DNA from: Paenibacillus massiliensis subsp. panacisoli DSM 21345
Lineage (GTDB): Bacteria > Bacillota > Bacilli > Paenibacillales > Paenibacillaceae
Reading direction: 5' to 3'
DNA: 64,000 bases
Assembly: GCF_000426545.1 (NCBI RefSeq)
Contig: NZ_KE384536.1
Coordinates: forward strand, 62,001-126,000
Positions 35,069 to 42,163 of the stretch are shown here, one piece after another (positions within the stretch are counted from its first letter, which is position 1; each line of letters starts with the position of its first letter). The position numbers and the translations under genes are program-made. Below the pieces are notes generated by a model that worked only from the letters and a program-made list of their open reading frames with translations, searched no databases and was not told the DNA's origin.

Positions 35069-36719
35069 AAGTGGTCTGAACATTATGTCGAGACTCATAG
35101 TATTGCTTGGGCCACTGATTCCCGTCATGCTGGTTACCGTAGTACTTGGGGTACTAGGCTTTCTCGTAGCTATAGCCATTACGGTACTAGGCGGCTATCT
35201 GTTGCTCTATGGCATCGGACTTGGTGACGGCTCCCTGCAGCCTGGCTATATCATGCTCGCTATAGCGGCATGCGCTGTTCTGCGCGGGCTGCTGCGATAT
35301 GGTGAACAGCTGAGCGGCCACTACATTGCCTTCAAGCTGCTCGCGGTGCTGAGAGACAAAGTCTTTCATGCCTTGCGCAGACTTGCGCCAGCCAAGCTTG
35401 AAGGGCGGGATAAGGGCAATCTGATTGCCGTCATCACTACCGATATTGAGCTGCTTGAAGTATTTTACGCGCATACGATTGCTCCCATCGTGATTGGAAT
35501 CACGACATCGTTGATCATGACCTTATTCATCGCCACCTATCACAGTACACTGGCATGGATTGCTGTCGCTGCCTATATCACGGTCGGACTGATTATTCCT
35601 GTCGTGACCTCAAGAATGGCCAAACGCCAGGGCATGGAGTACCGGAATAGCTTCGGCGTACTTAGCAGCTACTTCCTGGAAAGTCTGCGTGGCATGAAGG
35701 AATCCATTCAATATGACCAGGGAGAGGCTCGGATGCAGCGCATCACCGCTATGACTGAGGACCTGGAGAAGAAGCAAAAAACACTCAAGAAGCATGAGGG
35801 TGTTACACGTGCACTCTCCGAGTCAGCCGTGCTCGGCTTCTCCTTCATTCTGCTGCTCGTGGCTCTTCAGCTTCAATCAACAGGAGCGCTGGGTTATAGT
35901 GGTGTGCTAATACCGACCATTGCCCTCTTCAGCTCCTTCGGCCCTGTCGTGGCGCTCAGCCAGCTGTCGAACAATCTGCTGCAGACCTTTGCCAGCGGAG
36001 AACGGCTGCTTCAGCTATTGGATGAGGAAGAGACTCTTAAAGAGGTAACCACCGGAAGCGAGCCACCTTTCACTGGCGCGAAATGGGATCGCATCAACTT
36101 CACGTATGACGGAGCTCCCGTGCTGAATGACATTCATATTCCTGTGAATCGCAGCCGCATCCTGGGGATTACAGGGAAAAGCGGTTCAGGCAAATCTACG
36201 CTGCTCAAGCTGTTAATGCGCTTCTACGATCCTCAATCCGGCTCCGTCCAGATCGCGGGCCAAGATATTCGTACAGTGAATACGGCAGCTCTACGAAATT
36301 TGCAAAGCTATGTCACACAGGATACCTTCCTGTTCAATGATACGATCGAGGCCAACATCCGTATCGGAAGGGCAAACGCGACTCCCGAACAGATCGAAGC
36401 CGCAGCCCGCAAAGCATCTGTACATGACTTCATCATGTCCCTACCAGAAGGCTATCAGACGAAGGTTGGAGAGCTTGGAGAGCGCTTGTCTGGTGGAGAG
36501 AAGCAACGAATTGGTCTGGCACGTGCCTTCGTTCGTGAGGCACCACTCATGCTGCTGGATGAGCCAACCAGTAATCTGGATGGCTTCAACGAAGCTGTCA
36601 TCCTCCGAGCCCTGAACCAGGAGCGTGCAGGGAGGACCATTGTCCTCGTCTCCCACCGTGCTTCTACAATGAGCATTGCTGACGAGGTACATCATATTGA
36701 TAATGGAAGAGTGTCCTAA
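35061..36719 (+). CDS. CydC-type ABC exporter, partner of the DUF454-ABC protein
   Basis: A 552-residue exporter half with six transmembrane helices (residues about 10-310) and an ATPase carrying Walker A ITGKSGSGKSTLLKLL, a Q-loop YVTQDTFLFNDTIEANI, signature LSGGEKQRIGLARAFV and Walker B LMLLDEPTSNLD with the D-loop. The ATG at 35061 has AGGAGG eight bases before it, inside the last codons of the upstream ABC gene; longer frames would run into that gene. A CydC-like second half to match the CydD-like first. The substrate is not evident. Its stop is followed after three bases by the YgbA-like gene. Confidence 0.9.
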   Translation: MRRSGLNIMSRLIVLLGPLIPVMLVTVVLGVLGFLVAIAITVLGGYLLLYGIGLGDGSLQPGYIMLAIAACAVLRGLLRYGEQLSGHYIAFKLLAVLRDKVFHALRRLAPAKLEGRDKGNLIAVITTDIELLEVFYAHTIAPIVIGITTSLIMTLFIATYHSTLAWIAVAAYITVGLIIPVVTSRMAKRQGMEYRNSFGVLSSYFLESLRGMKESIQYDQGEARMQRITAMTEDLEKKQKTLKKHEGVTRALSESAVLGFSFILLLVALQLQSTGALGYSGVLIPTIALFSSFGPVVALSQLSNNLLQTFASGERLLQLLDEEETLKEVTTGSEPPFTGAKWDRINFTYDGAPVLNDIHIPVNRSRILGITGKSGSGKSTLLKLLMRFYDPQSGSVQIAGQDIRTVNTAALRNLQSYVTQDTFLFNDTIEANIRIGRANATPEQIEAAARKASVHDFIMSLPEGYQTKVGELGERLSGGEKQRIGLARAFVREAPLMLLDEPTSNLDGFNEAVILRALNQERAGRTIVLVSHRASTMSIADEVHHIDNGRVS

Positions 36720-36722
36720 ATT

Positions 36723-37070
36723 ATGGGTAATGGGAATAATCGTATCGCATCTGAGAAATACATTGTAGAGAAGATGATTATTGTCTTTTGCCGCGGACAC
36801 AGACATTCGAGTAACCGTTCCAGTCTATGTCCCGAGTGCAACGAGTTGCTGAGTTACGCCCACAAGCGTCTCGATCAATGCCGATTCGGAGAATCCAAGA
36901 GCTTTTGCGAGCAATGTCCCATTCATTGCTACTCACGCCAGATGAGAGCCCGGATCAAGGAGGTTATGCGTTATTCAGGGCCGCGGATGTTGCTCTACCA
37001 TCCAGGTCTAGCCCTCAAGCACATGGCCTCAAGCACCTTGTACCGACTCAGACAACGAAGGAGCATATGA
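36723..37070 (+). CDS. YgbA-like nitrous-oxide-stimulated-promoter family protein
   Basis: A 115-residue cytoplasmic protein that fits the YgbA family, linked in enterobacteria to nitrosative stress. The conserved core is present: MIIVFCRGHRH, LCPECNELLSYAHKRLDQC, FGESKSFCEQCPIHCY and MRYSGPRMLLYHP. Seven cysteines (23, 36, 39, 53, 62, 65, 69) are spaced like a metal or iron-sulfur site. The ATG lies three bases after the ABC gene's stop with a weak ribosome site, so it is probably translated by coupling. Finding it inside a heme operon suggests a role in iron or heme redox chemistry, which is inference. Confidence 0.82.
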   Translation: MGNGNNRIASEKYIVEKMIIVFCRGHRHSSNRSSLCPECNELLSYAHKRLDQCRFGESKSFCEQCPIHCYSRQMRARIKEVMRYSGPRMLLYHPGLALKHMASSTLYRLRQRRSI

Positions 37071-37098
37071 AGACAATTGCTACGTGCTGGGGAACCAT

Positions 37099-37178
37099 GA
37101 ACGGACAACTAAGCTAAACAACGAATAACCGAGCCATGCAACGAATAATTAAGCCACGTAACAAAAAACTGAGCTACG
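37099..37178 (+). repeat. Four imperfect 20-bp tandem repeats
   Basis: Units start at 37099, 37119, 37139 and 37159, each of the form nAACgnAnAAcynAGCyAnn; units two and three are nearly identical in their first ten bases (CAACGAATAA). They lie in the leader of the second NEAT-SLH gene and end 27 bases before its start. Confidence 0.65.
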
Positions 37179-37204
37179 CACACAATCGAAAGGAGAATAC
37201 AAAC

Positions 37205-38443
37205 ATGTTCACAAGCCATAGAAGGAACACGCGCTGGGGTGCCACGATCATCTGCTCTTTGGCAGCAACGCTCATATGGTCGGGTATTGCAGCACCAACG
37301 ACCACGGCAATTGCATCGGCATCTAATGCCCAAGCGGTGACCTCATTGGAGGACGGGCTCTACACCATCTCTGCTCAAGCACTCAAGGAGAATAGCGACG
37401 ATGTATCCATGAGCAACGCACTGATCTCCAGAACCGTACTGCAGATCGAGAATGGACAGCCCTCCGCTATCCTTCTTCTGCAGGGGAATGCCTATATTCC
37501 GCTAAAAGAGGTAAAAGGGCTGTGGTATCAGGATGCTACAGGCAGCTTCAAGGAGATTCCACTGCTATTTAACGAGAGTACCAATTCGATTGAAGCTGTC
37601 GTCCCTCTGCAAAGCATAGAAAAGCCGCAGCGCATGCAGGTCTCCGTCCCCTTCATCATGGGAGAGGAGAAGCCCACATTCCGCCTGAGCCTGGATACGA
37701 CCTCACTGCAGACAAAGGCTGCAACCACTGAAAAGACTAATGAGAAGGCTAATGATAAGGAAGCGTCTAATGCAGCAGCTACCGTTGAGACTGGTAAAGG
37801 GGCTGTGAAAGAGGCTGTACATGAGAATGTAAAAGAAACGGGTAAAGAAGCTCCCGTAGCGACCAGCTCACAGGTATTCTCAGATATGCAAGGACATTGG
37901 GCCCAACAGGAGGTCGCCGTAGTCACCTTTCTGGGGTTGTTCAACGGTACCGATGCGACACACTTCAGCCCCGAGCAATCCGTCACGCGTGGCATGCTGG
38001 CTACTGTGCTCGGCAGACACGCAGGTGTCGAGTCTACCTCAACACCTGCCTCTTCCTTTACCGATGTACCTGCCGGGAAGTATTATACGAGCTATGTATC
38101 CTGGGCTGCTGAGCGTGGGCTCGTCAAAGGCACAGGTCAGGGCTTGTTTGCACCTGAACGTCCTGTCACCCGCGAGGAAGCAGCTGTGATTATCGCGGCC
38201 TATATGAAGGATACGGGAATCTCGTTGACTGCGCAGGCTGAGGGGCAGACTCGGCCTGTGTATGAGGATGACTCTGAGATCAGCTCCTGGGCAACAACAC
38301 AGGTACAACAGCTGCTACAGGCCGGGATCATGACCAGCAAGGATGATCAGCATTTTGCACCGAAGACACCAGCTACTCGTGCCGAGATCGCCAGCATGCT
38401 AACCAAGGGGTTGAACCTTGACTCCACTGGAAAGCAGGAATAA
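37205..38443 (+). CDS. Second NEAT and SLH domain surface protein
   Basis: A 412-residue secreted protein, a shorter paralogue of the first NEAT-SLH protein. Signal peptide to about residue 40 (AIASA), one NEAT domain (about 48-163) and a Lys/Glu/Ala-rich linker (165-220), then three SLH repeats (VFSDMQGHWAQQE, FTDVPAGKYYTSYVSW, and SEISSWATTQVQQLL). The NEAT domain is closely related to NEAT 2 of the first protein (shared ALKE-S-D, KEVKGLWY versus KEVQGLWY, MQVSVP, KPxFRL), and likewise lacks YxxxY. AAAGGAG precedes the ATG at 37205. The stop overlaps closely with the next gene (three bases apart). It probably passes heme on from, or works in parallel with, the larger protein. Confidence 0.88.
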   Translation: MFTSHRRNTRWGATIICSLAATLIWSGIAAPTTTAIASASNAQAVTSLEDGLYTISAQALKENSDDVSMSNALISRTVLQIENGQPSAILLLQGNAYIPLKEVKGLWYQDATGSFKEIPLLFNESTNSIEAVVPLQSIEKPQRMQVSVPFIMGEEKPTFRLSLDTTSLQTKAATTEKTNEKANDKEASNAAATVETGKGAVKEAVHENVKETGKEAPVATSSQVFSDMQGHWAQQEVAVVTFLGLFNGTDATHFSPEQSVTRGMLATVLGRHAGVESTSTPASSFTDVPAGKYYTSYVSWAAERGLVKGTGQGLFAPERPVTREEAAVIIAAYMKDTGISLTAQAEGQTRPVYEDDSEISSWATTQVQQLLQAGIMTSKDDQHFAPKTPATRAEIASMLTKGLNLDSTGKQE

Positions 38444-38446
38444 CGG

Positions 38447-39439
38447 ATGTCCAGGCGATATTTCACTTCAATCGTCACAGTAGGCTTGGCCTGCATGCTG
38501 CTTGTGGTGATAGGTCCGCTATTCGGAGGTACAGCGACTGCCGCTGGGCTGGATAAAGGACTATACCTTTTGGACAACAAGACTTATTACACGAATCCAG
38601 ACACGGGCAAGGTAGATGATGGCGGTGACACCTCCATTGGTAACGGCATGAGCCGGAATGTCACCTACTCCAAGTCCCTGCTGGAGGTTCGAGACGGCAA
38701 GTACCTGGTCACGCTGAGAATGAAGATGATCTCGTATATTAGCAAGGTTACTATTCATGTTCAGAAGTCCAAGGGGGACGGGGATGCTTACTCTCCTGTA
38801 TCGTTCAAAATTACCGGAGAGAACAAGGCAGAGGATACCCGCGACTATCAATTCGAGGTCAGTGACCCGACCCTGTTCATCAAGCCAGTCATCTATGTGG
38901 AGCCTATGGGGCGTGATGTCGTGTATTTCGTCAGCCTGCTTGAGGATTCAGCTCAGCCAGACAATGGGTCCTTCCAAGCCTATAACCAGACTAGCAAGCA
39001 GCAAACGTCCGCGGCTGAGCCAGATCTACCGCAAGGAATCAGTATAGAGTCGAGCGACAATTCGGTTAGTCACAACAAGTCCGCTGCCTCAACTTCTGGT
39101 TCAACGGCTAACACCAAATCTGGGAATAGCGGTACCCCTCAGGGGGACTCATCTTCGGAACACAAGACTGACAAGAATGACAAGGCTGGTAAAACAGATA
39201 AAGCAGGAGACGCGTCTTCCAAGCAAAAGCAAAATGCGACTCCAGCACTTCCAAGTGAAGGGAAGCAATCGACAGCCGGTACAGTCAACTCAGCCAATAC
39301 AGCCAGTCAAGCTAATAAGGAAAAGCAATCCGTACCAACGGCGGCCAGCGCTTCCTCCTCAACATCAGGCGCAGAAGCTCAGGACTCCACTGATCTGACT
39401 GCTAACAAAGCTCACTCCTCTGCCCAGCAAGCTTTCTGA
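38447..39439 (+). CDS. Shp-like heme-binding surface protein (N-terminal part, frameshifted before its anchor)
   Basis: A 330-residue reading frame with a signal peptide (1-32), then a domain of about 150 residues matching the streptococcal Shp heme-carrier fold: LDKGLYLLDNKTYYTNPDTG, GNGMSRNVTYSKSLLEVRDG and YVEPMGRDVVYFVSLL. Shp uses two methionines as heme ligands, and the GMSRN and PMGRD methionines are candidates here. A long Ser/Thr/Ala/Lys-rich stalk follows (from about 185). The frame stops at 39437-39439, and the missing C-terminal stalk and membrane anchor continue in another frame (39399-39812). In Shp the anchor is needed to hold the carrier at the membrane, so this product would be secreted unless the shift is corrected. 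Confidence 0.8.
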   Translation: MSRRYFTSIVTVGLACMLLVVIGPLFGGTATAAGLDKGLYLLDNKTYYTNPDTGKVDDGGDTSIGNGMSRNVTYSKSLLEVRDGKYLVTLRMKMISYISKVTIHVQKSKGDGDAYSPVSFKITGENKAEDTRDYQFEVSDPTLFIKPVIYVEPMGRDVVYFVSLLEDSAQPDNGSFQAYNQTSKQQTSAAEPDLPQGISIESSDNSVSHNKSAASTSGSTANTKSGNSGTPQGDSSSEHKTDKNDKAGKTDKAGDASSKQKQNATPALPSEGKQSTAGTVNSANTASQANKEKQSVPTAASASSSTSGAEAQDSTDLTANKAHSSAQQAF

Positions 39440-39812
39440 GCAACAGGCCCCTGAGCAACATACTGAGAGCGGAGACACGAATCCGGCAGGTGAACCCAGC
39501 TCATCTGCCGAGCAGATGGATGCAGCCGCCAAAGACGGAACTGTCGCCAACGAGCAGGCAACTGAAGGAGTAGCAGCACCCATAGCGACAGATATCATTG
39601 CATCCGGGGCAGACGTTAGCGATGATGAAGTAGGAATCGTAGAGTTCGATCAGAACGGTGCCCGTCAGAATGAGCGTGCTGCCTCTGCAACGGAGAAAGA
39701 AGGTAGTGGAAGTGGATCACTGCTCTCCATGCCCGCACTGCTACTAGTACTGCTTGCAGTATGTGCAGCAGGCCTGTATTTAATGAAGTTAATGAAGCTG
39801 CGGAAGAAGTAA
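39399..39812 (+). pseudogene. Out-of-frame C-terminal stalk and membrane anchor of the Shp-like protein
   Basis: This frame is open from 39399 (after a stop at 39396) and overlaps the end of the Shp-like frame. It encodes a stalk of the same composition (SEQQAPEQHTESGDTNP, AEQMDAAAKDGTVANE) and ends in a transmembrane helix (LLSMPALLLVLLAVCAAGLYL in two adjacent parts) with a basic tail KLMKLRKK. No ribosome binding site lies before its internal ATG at 39516, so it is a detached piece of the upstream gene. One base too many or too few between 39399 and 39437 would explain it. A sequencing error, a fixed mutation or phase variation are all possible. Confidence 0.75.
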
Positions 39813-39899
39813 CAGACTGGGAATTCAGATGATTTATCTTGTGAGATACAGCTAGAAAAAAACTGGAGCGGAGTTGTCCAGCTAAGGAGTCGGAATGAC

Positions 39900-40793
39900 G
39901 TGTTGAAGAAACGAATAACCCTCTTCCTGTGTGCCGCCATGTTGGCGATGCTTCCCGCCTGTGCAGTACGCGCCAAAACAGATTCAAATGCTGAAAGTAC
40001 ACAACAGACGCGGATTATTAGCACCTCAGCGGCATTATGTATGATACTGGATAAGCTGGAGCTTGACCTGGTAGGCGTACCGGACACTGCCTTCACTCTG
40101 CCTGAGCGCTACAAGGACTCTGTTCAGATTGGGCAGCCCATGACACCCGATCTGGAGATCATTAAGTCCCTACGCCCGACAGATGTGATCAGCCCAAACA
40201 CCCTGCAATATGATCTGAAGCCCCAATACGAAGCCATCCAAGTACCCGCTACATTCGTGAATCTGGGAAGTGTCGAGGGTATGCTGAAGAGCACCGAGCA
40301 GCTCGGGGTAAAGTATGATCGCACGAAGCAGGCTGAGGTGCTACGACAGCAATTTGAGGCGTACATGGCAGAGCTGCGCACAGATATCGCAGATCAAGCC
40401 AAACCAAAGGTGCTCATACTAATGGGTCTTCCAGGCTCGTATATGGTTGCTACTGAAAAATCCTATGCCGGCAATCTGGTCAAGCTGGCTGGTGGAGATA
40501 ATGTGCTGAAGGATCAGGAAGAGGCATTGTTAACACTCAACACGGAGGCCCTCTCCAAGCTTGATCCGGATATTATTCTGCGCACCTCCCATGCCATGCC
40601 AGAAATGGTGCAAGAGATGTTCCGTGAGGAATTTGCCACAAGTGATATCTGGAAGCATTTTAGAGCCGTGCAGGCTGGTAACGTATACGATCTGAGCAAT
40701 GAACGCTTCGGCATGAGCGCCAACCTGAACTACCAGGAAGCGCTGGATGAATTGAGAACGATATTCTACGGAGAGCCTGCGCATGAATCATAG
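39900..40793 (+). CDS. isdE: Heme-binding lipoprotein of an ABC importer (IsdE/HtsA type)
   Basis: A 297-residue membrane-anchored substrate-binding protein that takes heme from the surface carriers and delivers it to the permease. The lipobox is LAMLPAC (Cys21). The class III fold has two lobes joined by a long helix. Both heme ligands known for IsdE (Met78 and His229) have counterparts here: Met81 in IGQPMTPDLEIIKSLRPT and His231 in LRTSHAMPEMVQEMF. The GTG at 39900 has AAGGAG ten bases upstream. The permease gene overlaps its end by 11 bases. Confidence 0.92.
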   Translation: MLKKRITLFLCAAMLAMLPACAVRAKTDSNAESTQQTRIISTSAALCMILDKLELDLVGVPDTAFTLPERYKDSVQIGQPMTPDLEIIKSLRPTDVISPNTLQYDLKPQYEAIQVPATFVNLGSVEGMLKSTEQLGVKYDRTKQAEVLRQQFEAYMAELRTDIADQAKPKVLILMGLPGSYMVATEKSYAGNLVKLAGGDNVLKDQEEALLTLNTEALSKLDPDIILRTSHAMPEMVQEMFREEFATSDIWKHFRAVQAGNVYDLSNERFGMSANLNYQEALDELRTIFYGEPAHES

Positions 40794-41775
40794 TCTCACA
40801 CTGAAAAGGAAACTTGCCCACTGCATTGCGCTGACTGTACTACTTATTATTCTGGTGGGCATAGCCGTGAATCTGGGTAGCATCCAGGTGACGTATTCGG
40901 AGCTGTTCAGGGGACTATTCATCGAATATAACGAGATGGTAGAGATTATATATGATCTGCGCTTTCCGCGAATCATCATCTCCCTGCTGTCTGGAGCCGC
41001 ATTAGCGGTATCTGGCGTACTGCTGCAGGCCGTTATGAAGAATCCCTTGGCTGATCCCGGTATTATAGGGATTTCCAGTGGTGCGAATCTAACAGCCGTG
41101 ATCGTGATTATGTGGTTCCCTCAACTGTACTTTCTCAGCCCCCTGTTCGCCTTTATCGGCGGGGTGGCTGCCTGCGCTCTCGTCTTCCTCTTCTCCTGGC
41201 GTGGTGGCTTTCAGGCGCTGCAGATTATTTTGACTGGTATTGCAATCCATGCCGTCTTCACTGGATTACTGGATGCGCTAGGGTATATGACCGGGGGCAA
41301 ACAGAGCATCGTCATGTCGATGGTGCGATCCAATATTTCCATGAAGACCTGGGATGATGTCCGAACGCTGGCTTATTATGTGCCCCCTGGCTTGTTATTA
41401 GCATTCTTCACGATTCGTTATTGTAATCTGCTGGGGCTGGAAGAGAAAGTCATTCGTAATCTCGGCGTACGTGTAGCCAGTGTTAGACTGTGTGTATCAG
41501 CCGTAGCTGTGCTGCTGGCGAGCATCTCCACAGCTGTGGCGGGTACGATGGCCTTCGTCGGCCTGATTGCCCCACATATTGCTCGCCTGTTGGTAGGCTC
41601 TAACCATAAGTGGCTCATTCCATTCTCGATCCTACTTGGGAGCTTCACCGTACTGCTGGCTGATACGCTTGGCCGTTATGTAGCAAGACCTTATGAAATT
41701 CCCGCTTCCATTGTTATGGCTGTTCTGGGTGGTCCCTTCTTCATCTTCCTGCTCTGGAGGAAGACCCGGAGATAA
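40783..41775 (+). CDS. FecCD-type heme ABC transporter permease
   Basis: A 330-residue permease with about ten transmembrane helices of the BtuC/FecCD fold. Family landmarks include LRFPRIIISLLSGAALAVSGVLLQ in the first third, NPLADPGIIGISSGANL, and the cytoplasmic coupling region GTMAFVGLIAPHIARLLVG. It would import heme from the IsdE-like lipoprotein whose gene it overlaps. The matching ATPase gene, normally next, is absent: only a terminator and non-coding sequence follow, so an ATPase encoded elsewhere must be used. Confidence 0.93.
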   Translation: MNHSLTLKRKLAHCIALTVLLIILVGIAVNLGSIQVTYSELFRGLFIEYNEMVEIIYDLRFPRIIISLLSGAALAVSGVLLQAVMKNPLADPGIIGISSGANLTAVIVIMWFPQLYFLSPLFAFIGGVAACALVFLFSWRGGFQALQIILTGIAIHAVFTGLLDALGYMTGGKQSIVMSMVRSNISMKTWDDVRTLAYYVPPGLLLAFFTIRYCNLLGLEEKVIRNLGVRVASVRLCVSAVAVLLASISTAVAGTMAFVGLIAPHIARLLVGSNHKWLIPFSILLGSFTVLLADTLGRYVARPYEIPASIVMAVLGGPFFIFLLWRKTRR

Positions 41776-41873
41776 AGGGCAGAAATACGAAACTGCTGGC
41801 ACTTTTAATGTTTTGAACAAAACAATCTGAAGCAGTTCATCCCTTCGTTCGTTTGGCTCGATACGTCAAAATT

Positions 41874-41916
41874 AAAAGGATCATCGTTTCTCGTCGAGAA
41901 GCGGCGATCCTTTTTT
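41874..41916 (+). terminator. Terminator of the heme island
   Basis: AAAAGGATC (41874-41882) pairs with GATCCTTTT (41906-41914), with an inner TTCTC/GAGAA helix in the loop and six Ts after it. It ends the permease transcript. Confidence 0.8.
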
Positions 41917-42163
41917 CCACTTATTCAAAATCCCCATTCATAGTATCCCACAGTCGCTCTAGTACTTACTTTCCTCGTAAAAATGAAGGCCGTCATCCTA
42001 TATTCCGAATACTTGTTCCCCTTGCAACCTCAATAGCTGGTATAATATCAAGTAATTATATTCAACTCGATCAGGTTAACTACGCTTGACCAACTATAAT
42101 TTAGATCAAGTTCATATCTTGATTGCCTATCACCAGATTTGAAGATTAGGGGATTACCTTACC
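41917..42163 (+). other. Non-coding gap before the SWIM gene
   Basis: With the terminator this completes a 388-base gap after the permease. It is AT-rich and presumably holds the promoter of the SWIM/SNF2 pair. I find no ATPase fragment or other gene. Confidence 0.5.

Noticed and set aside
39399-39440. Programmed +1 frameshift joining the Shp-like gene to its anchor
   Set aside because: The stop context TTC-TGA lacks a favourable re-pairing (TTC to TCT) and I see no upstream Shine-Dalgarno-like stimulator, so a plain indel or error is more likely; it is not excluded.
41853-42089. A 78-codon frame after the heme permease as a remnant ATPase
   Set aside because: It overlaps the terminator, has no Walker or signature motif and no ribosome site.
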